NCBI GenBank assembly: GCA_023247575.1
Contig: JAHFGE010000064.1
Location: 1 to 8,077, forward strand
DNA length: 8,077 bases
Reading direction: 5' to 3'
Origin: Candidatus Omnitrophota bacterium
GTDB lineage: Bacteria; Omnitrophota; Gorgyraeia; Zapsychrales; Fredricksoniimonadaceae
The notes below the pieces were generated by a model. It did not search any database and was not told where the DNA came from. It worked only from the letters and a program-made list of their open reading frames with translations. The translations under genes were made by a program, and so were the position numbers. Shown one piece after another: positions 5,873 to 8,077 of the stretch; the first letter of the stretch is position 1; each line of letters starts with the position of its first letter.

Positions 5873-7249
5873 ATGTCTATTTTGGGAACAGACCAACGGC
5901 CGTTGCGGGTGGCGATTGTGGGCGCAGGCCCGGCAGGATTTTATGTGGCGGAAGTCCTTTTCAAACATGATTTGAATATTAAAGTAGACATGTTTGAGAA
6001 GCTGCCGGCCCCTTTTGGTCTGGTGCGCTACGGTGTGGCCCCTGACCACGAAAAAATCAAAAACGTCATTAAAATTTACGAAAAAACTGCCTCCCATCCT
6101 CAGTTTTCTTTCTTTGGTCATGTCAATGTCGGGGTAGATATTAGTGTCCTGGAGTTGCGCCGGTTTTATGATGCCACCATATTTTGTTACGGAGCAGAAC
6201 TTGATAAACATTTGGGGATTGAGGGTGAAGGTTTAAAAGGAAGCCACACCGCCACTGAATTTGTGGGATGGTACAATGGCCATCCTCGCTTTCGTGATCA
6301 GGTTTTTGATCTTCAGTGCGAGGCGGCGGTTGTGGTAGGCCAGGGCAATGTGGCCATGGACGTGGCGCGCATTTTATGCAGCACCGCAGATGAATTAAGT
6401 AAGACCGATATCTGTCAGCATGCTTTGGATGTACTGGCAAAAAGTAGAATCAAAGAAGTTCATGTGTATGGCCGGCGGGGGCCTGTGCAGGCGGCTTTTA
6501 CGCCTTTAGAAATCAGGGAGATGGGGCAGTTGTCTAATGCTTATCCGGTGGTTGATCCCAAGGATTTGGAGCTTAACCAGGCCAGTCTCCTGGAACTGGA
6601 AGGGGCGGCGGATGCGGTTAGAAAGAAAAATCTGGAAATTTTACGCTCCTTTACGAATGTCCCGCCCAATAGCTCTAGGCGTAAATTTGTTTTGCATTTT
6701 AAAAGGAGCCCGGTGCAGATTATTGGTAAGAATCAGGTGGAGAAGGTTAAGTTTGAAATTAATGAGTTGACGGGGGAGCCCCACCAGCAATCAGTCAAAG
6801 GAACCGGACAGTTTGAAGACATAGAATGCGGGGTTTTCTTTACCAGCATCGGCTATGCGGGCGTTCCTATGCAAGGGTTACCCTTTTCGCCTAAGGGGAT
6901 TGTACCTAACGATCACGGCCGGATTCTGGCTGATGGTAAAGCGATTCAAGGCTCGTATGTTTCCGGCTGGATCCAGCATGGGGCCAGCGGAGTTATTGGC
7001 ACCAACAAGATTGTGGCTGAAGAAACTGTAGGGTCTTTGATGAAGGATTTAGCCCAACTGGCTCCTTGCGAGGCCCCCAGCACAGAGGAAGTGGTCAAAC
7101 TGCTTAAGAGCCGCAGTATAGAGTTGATTACTTTTATCGATTGGAAGAAAATTGACGCCTATGAAATCATGATTGGTCTTAGGTGTGGCAAACCGCGTGA
7201 AAAAATCACCCGGGTTTCCCAGATGATCTTCATCGCCCGGGATCCATAA
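5873..7249 (+). CDS. fprA: Ferredoxin/adrenodoxin-type NADP+ reductase (FprA-like)
   Basis: This soluble FAD enzyme of the adrenodoxin reductase family moves electrons between NADPH and ferredoxin. Its 458 residues match the family (M. tuberculosis FprA about 456). The FAD Rossmann motif is VAIVGAGPAG (13-22). PAPFGLVRYGVAPDHEKIK (45-63) is a family signature. The NADP-binding motif is VVVGQGNVAMDVARIL (153-168). The GRRGPVQAAF loop (200-209) carries the two arginines (201-202) expected to hold the NADP 2'-phosphate. GWIQHGASGVIGTNK (365-379) is the C-terminal FAD-contacting signature. There is no extra ferredoxin domain. It begins 39 bases after nuoN; no Shine-Dalgarno precedes the ATG, and a promoter-like box suggests a leaderless transcript. 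No terminator is evident directly after it. The family call is firm, while direction and partner in vivo are inference. Confidence 0.92.
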   Translation: MSILGTDQRPLRVAIVGAGPAGFYVAEVLFKHDLNIKVDMFEKLPAPFGLVRYGVAPDHEKIKNVIKIYEKTASHPQFSFFGHVNVGVDISVLELRRFYDATIFCYGAELDKHLGIEGEGLKGSHTATEFVGWYNGHPRFRDQVFDLQCEAAVVVGQGNVAMDVARILCSTADELSKTDICQHALDVLAKSRIKEVHVYGRRGPVQAAFTPLEIREMGQLSNAYPVVDPKDLELNQASLLELEGAADAVRKKNLEILRSFTNVPPNSSRRKFVLHFKRSPVQIIGKNQVEKVKFEINELTGEPHQQSVKGTGQFEDIECGVFFTSIGYAGVPMQGLPFSPKGIVPNDHGRILADGKAIQGSYVSGWIQHGASGVIGTNKIVAEETVGSLMKDLAQLAPCEAPSTEEVVKLLKSRSIELITFIDWKKIDAYEIMIGLRCGKPREKITRVSQMIFIARDP

Positions 7250-7295
7250 AAAAATTCTAAATTCATACACTTCAATGCTATATAACCCTACAAAA

Positions 7296-7311
7296 ACCTT
7301 CGTACCTTCGT
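7296..7311 (+). repeat. Two tandem copies of ACCTTCGT
   Basis: The 8-base unit ACCTTCGT occurs twice head to tail in the spacer after the reductase gene. Apart from this, I see no gene, promoter or hairpin terminator in 7250-7337. Confidence 0.6.
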
Positions 7312-7337
7312 CGCTAAGAGTGGTAAGAAAAAAGTTC

Positions 7338-7366
7338 TTGGCATTTTCAACAAAATAGGGTATAGT
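7338..7366 (+). promoter_or_regulatory. Sigma70-type promoter of a small transcription unit
   Basis: TTGGCA (7338-7343, five of six consensus bases) is separated by exactly 17 bases from TATAGT (7361-7366, five of six). Transcription should start near 7373, giving a leader of about 59 bases before the small ORF. It is the best-formed promoter in the window. Confidence 0.65.
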
Positions 7367-7389
7367 TATATCATCTTTTCTCGGGATAA

Positions 7390-7431
7390 AGGGTCAAAGA
7401 ACCCTACGGGAGTCGCAAGGAGGTACATCCT
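7390..7431 (+). promoter_or_regulatory. Structured leader with strong Shine-Dalgarno before the small ORF
   Basis: A hairpin AGGGT/ACCCT (7390-7394 with 7401-7405, loop CAAAGA) is followed by the Shine-Dalgarno AAGGAGG (7417-7423), 8 bases before the ATG. Part of that site, AGGA (7418-7421), can pair with TCCT (7428-7431) next to the start codon, so ribosome access might be modulated. I compared it by memory with common riboswitch classes and found no match. Confidence 0.45.
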
Positions 7432-7524
7432 ATGATCGGTCCACATAGTCAAGAGTCCAATGAAAAGGGACAGAAAGAAGATGAATCAACATTCGCTTGG
7501 GATGAGGCGAACGTTTTAATCTAA
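7432..7524 (+). CDS. Putative 30-residue acidic small protein
   Basis: I do not recognise this product. The frame starts at ATG 7432, 8 bases after a perfect AAGGAGG Shine-Dalgarno, and ends at TAA 7522. The peptide begins MIGPHSQESN and ends AWDEANVLI. It is hydrophilic, with seven acidic and two lysine residues (net charge near -5), one Trp, and no membrane segment or cysteine. It has its own promoter 5' and a GC-rich terminator 3', so it is the only ORF of a transcript of about 214 nt. This enclosed architecture is the main evidence for it. At this length, coding statistics cannot decide; the transcript might instead act mainly as a small RNA, or do both. Confidence 0.5.
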   Translation: MIGPHSQESNEKGQKEDESTFAWDEANVLI

Positions 7525-7535
7525 AATTTTTCCTA

Positions 7536-7586
7536 GGCCACGCCCCCCGCTTTCAGCGGGGTTTTCAGGCGCGGCCTTGTTTTTGT
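7536..7586 (+). terminator. GC-rich intrinsic terminator of the small transcription unit
   Basis: The inner stem CCCCGC/GCGGGG (7545-7550 with 7556-7561, loop TTTCA) sits inside an outer stem GGCCACGCC/GGCGCGGCC (7536-7544 with 7568-7576, one mismatch). TTGTTTTTGT follows, so termination is on the plus strand. It lies 11 bases after the small ORF's stop. Confidence 0.75.
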
Positions 7587-7628
7587 AAATCACATAACCC
7601 TTTATATAACAGCTAGATATTTGCTAAT

Positions 7629-7662
7629 AAAAAAGCCTCTGAAACATTTCAGTGGCTTTTTT
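7629..7662. terminator. Bidirectional intrinsic terminator between convergent genes
   Basis: The stem AAAAAAGCC/GGCTTTTTT (7629-7637 with 7654-7662) continues, after one T-T mismatch, into CTGAA/TTCAG with loop ACAT. The A and T tracts at either end give a U-run on both strands. It can therefore end the minus-strand reductase transcript and back up termination from the plus strand. Confidence 0.85.
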
Positions 7663-7667
7663 GGTTA

Positions 7668-7712
7668 AACTCCCCTAAGCCCCTCTTTTGTAAAGATGGG
7701 GAAGGAGGAGTT
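7668..7712. repeat. Palindromic repeat touching the stop codon of the minus-strand gene
   Basis: Outer arms AACTCC (7668-7673) and GGAGTT (7707-7712) enclose an inner stem, CCCC plus TCTTT (7680-7683 and 7685-7689) with AAAGA plus GGGG (7692-7696 and 7698-7701). The single T at 7684 faces the single T at 7697, and the loop is GT. The layout CTCCCCTAA-CCCCTCTTT-AAAG-GGGGAAGGAGGAG resembles dispersed palindromes seen in many bacterial genomes (from memory, not searched). Its right end covers two bases of the reductase stop codon. Confidence 0.7.
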
Positions 7713-8077
7713 AATCAATCACGCAATCCGCAGGGAGGGGTTTGGCCATCAGATCGCTGGTGGCGGGGTCATTCTTAAAGAGGGTAATGATGGCTTCCAT
7801 GCCAATGCGGCGGTTGAAATGCCCTAAGCTTTCGCCAGGTTTGGCATTGGCTTTCCAGTGTTTTAAAAGCACCTGAATCACTTGCGCCACGCGCTCACGA
7901 GGAATGGATTTCAAATAAATGCTGTTGCCGTCAGCAGAAAGTAAGGGGACTCCCTGGTGCTTGGCATCTTCGGTACCCATGAGCTTTAGCTGATACCGGT
8001 TTAAGCCGGAACCAATCAATCCGATGGTTTTAGTGGCTGGCCGAAAGCACTGCCGCTCGCAGCCGGTGATACCAATA
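7711..8077 (-). CDS. Siroheme sulfite/nitrite reductase, C-terminal part (5' end outside window)
   Basis: This is the last 121 residues of a siroheme/4Fe-4S reductase (CysI/Sir/NirA superfamily), which carries out the six-electron reduction of sulfite to sulfide or nitrite to ammonia. The frame is open to the window edge; the TTG at 8019 is not a credible start because the cluster motif lies upstream of it. Fragment residues 1-13 (IGITGCERQCFRP) hold the second cluster motif, C-x3-C (C6, C10), where the last Cys is expected to bridge cluster and siroheme. IGLIGSGLNRYQLKLMG (18-34) matches the conserved strand after it, and GESLGHFNRRIGM resembles the GxxFGDFxxRxG near the C-terminus of CysI. 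The usual GCPNxC is GCERQC here. Electron donor (ferredoxin or NADPH flavoprotein) and substrate cannot be told from this fragment. It converges on the fprA-like gene. Confidence 0.85.
   Translation of the reverse strand, partial: IGITGCERQCFRPATKTIGLIGSGLNRYQLKLMGTEDAKHQGVPLLSADGNSIYLKSIPRERVAQVIQVLLKHWKANAKPGESLGHFNRRIGMEAIITLFKNDPATSDLMAKPLPADCVID

Noticed and set aside
5753..6211. 152-codon open frame on the minus strand across the nuoN-fprA junction
   Set aside because: It lies opposite two well-supported genes and its product (Cys-, His- and Arg-rich mixture) has no recognisable motif; it looks like a shadow frame.
6141..6440. 99-codon open frame on the minus strand inside fprA
   Set aside because: It is antisense to the conserved NADP-binding region and rich in Pro, His and Arg, as expected from reading that DNA backwards.
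6772..6782. GGGG/CCCC mini-palindrome in fprA
   Set aside because: Only four base pairs around a three-base centre, within chance expectation for this length of DNA.
7208..7241. Two CCCGGG sites near the 3' end of fprA that could pair as a terminator stem
   Set aside because: The loop would be 21 bases, there is no T-run after it, and both sites are explained by conserved codons.
7381..7431. Possible c-di-GMP (GEMM) riboswitch, from GATAAAGGG...CGCAAGG
   Set aside because: The required GGGACGCAAAGC segment and the tetraloop-receptor layout are absent, and the downstream ORF is only 30 codons.
7373..7535. CsrB/RsmZ-like small RNA, suggested by several GGA triplets
   Set aside because: Only one (AAGGA) fits the ANGGA core, and that is also the Shine-Dalgarno of the small ORF. 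I kept it only as an alternative.
1..8077. CRISPR arrays, tRNA or rRNA genes, insertion sequence or transposase genes
   Set aside because: I saw no regularly spaced direct repeats, no cloverleaf or rRNA signature, and no transposase motif on either strand.

Overview
The window covers the downstream half of a bacterial operon for respiratory complex I (proton-pumping NADH:quinone oxidoreductase). It is followed by an adrenodoxin-reductase-type ferredoxin-NADP+ reductase gene, a 461-base gene-poor stretch that appears to hold a tiny independent transcription unit, and the 3' end of a convergent siroheme sulfite/nitrite reductase gene. The gene order nuoI-J-K-L-M-N, ordinary Shine-Dalgarno sites and sigma70-like promoter boxes point to a bacterium. 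GC content is intermediate by eye. I cannot assign a phylum; palindromic repeats, some translated in frame, recall Rickettsiales, Legionellales and several uncultured diderm lineages, but they are not diagnostic.

Region 3-5833, plus strand: the 3' end of nuoI (second 4Fe-4S motif), then nuoJ, nuoK, nuoL, nuoM and nuoN. Most junctions are overlaps or gaps of a few bases (I/J 8-base overlap, J/K and M/N ATGA overlaps, K/L 4-base gap), so this is one transcription unit. The exception is a 98-base nuoL-nuoM gap holding a symmetric 78-base element built from two inverted copies of a 33-base hairpin repeat. The three antiporter-like subunits (NuoL, M, N) keep the expected proton-channel Glu and Lys residues. 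NuoK keeps its first membrane Glu (E36), but the second (E72 in E. coli) aligns without gaps to Ala82. Perfect or near-perfect palindromes are translated in frame in probable extramembrane loops of NuoK, NuoM and NuoN.

Region 5834-7249, plus strand: a short spacer with an extended -10 promoter whose predicted start coincides with the ATG of the reductase gene, suggesting a leaderless mRNA. The product moves electrons between NADP(H) and ferredoxin.

Region 7250-7710: a well-formed promoter (TTGGCA, 17 bases, TATAGT), a structured leader, a perfect Shine-Dalgarno, a 30-codon acidic ORF and a GC-rich terminator, together about 214 nt of RNA. After it come a bidirectional terminator and a palindromic repeat that runs into the stop codon of the minus-strand gene.

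Region 7711-8077, minus strand: the C-terminal 121 residues of a siroheme/4Fe-4S sulfite or nitrite reductase. Working model (inference): complex I handles respiratory electrons, while the FprA-like enzyme poises the ferredoxin pool that could feed the neighbouring siroheme reductase.
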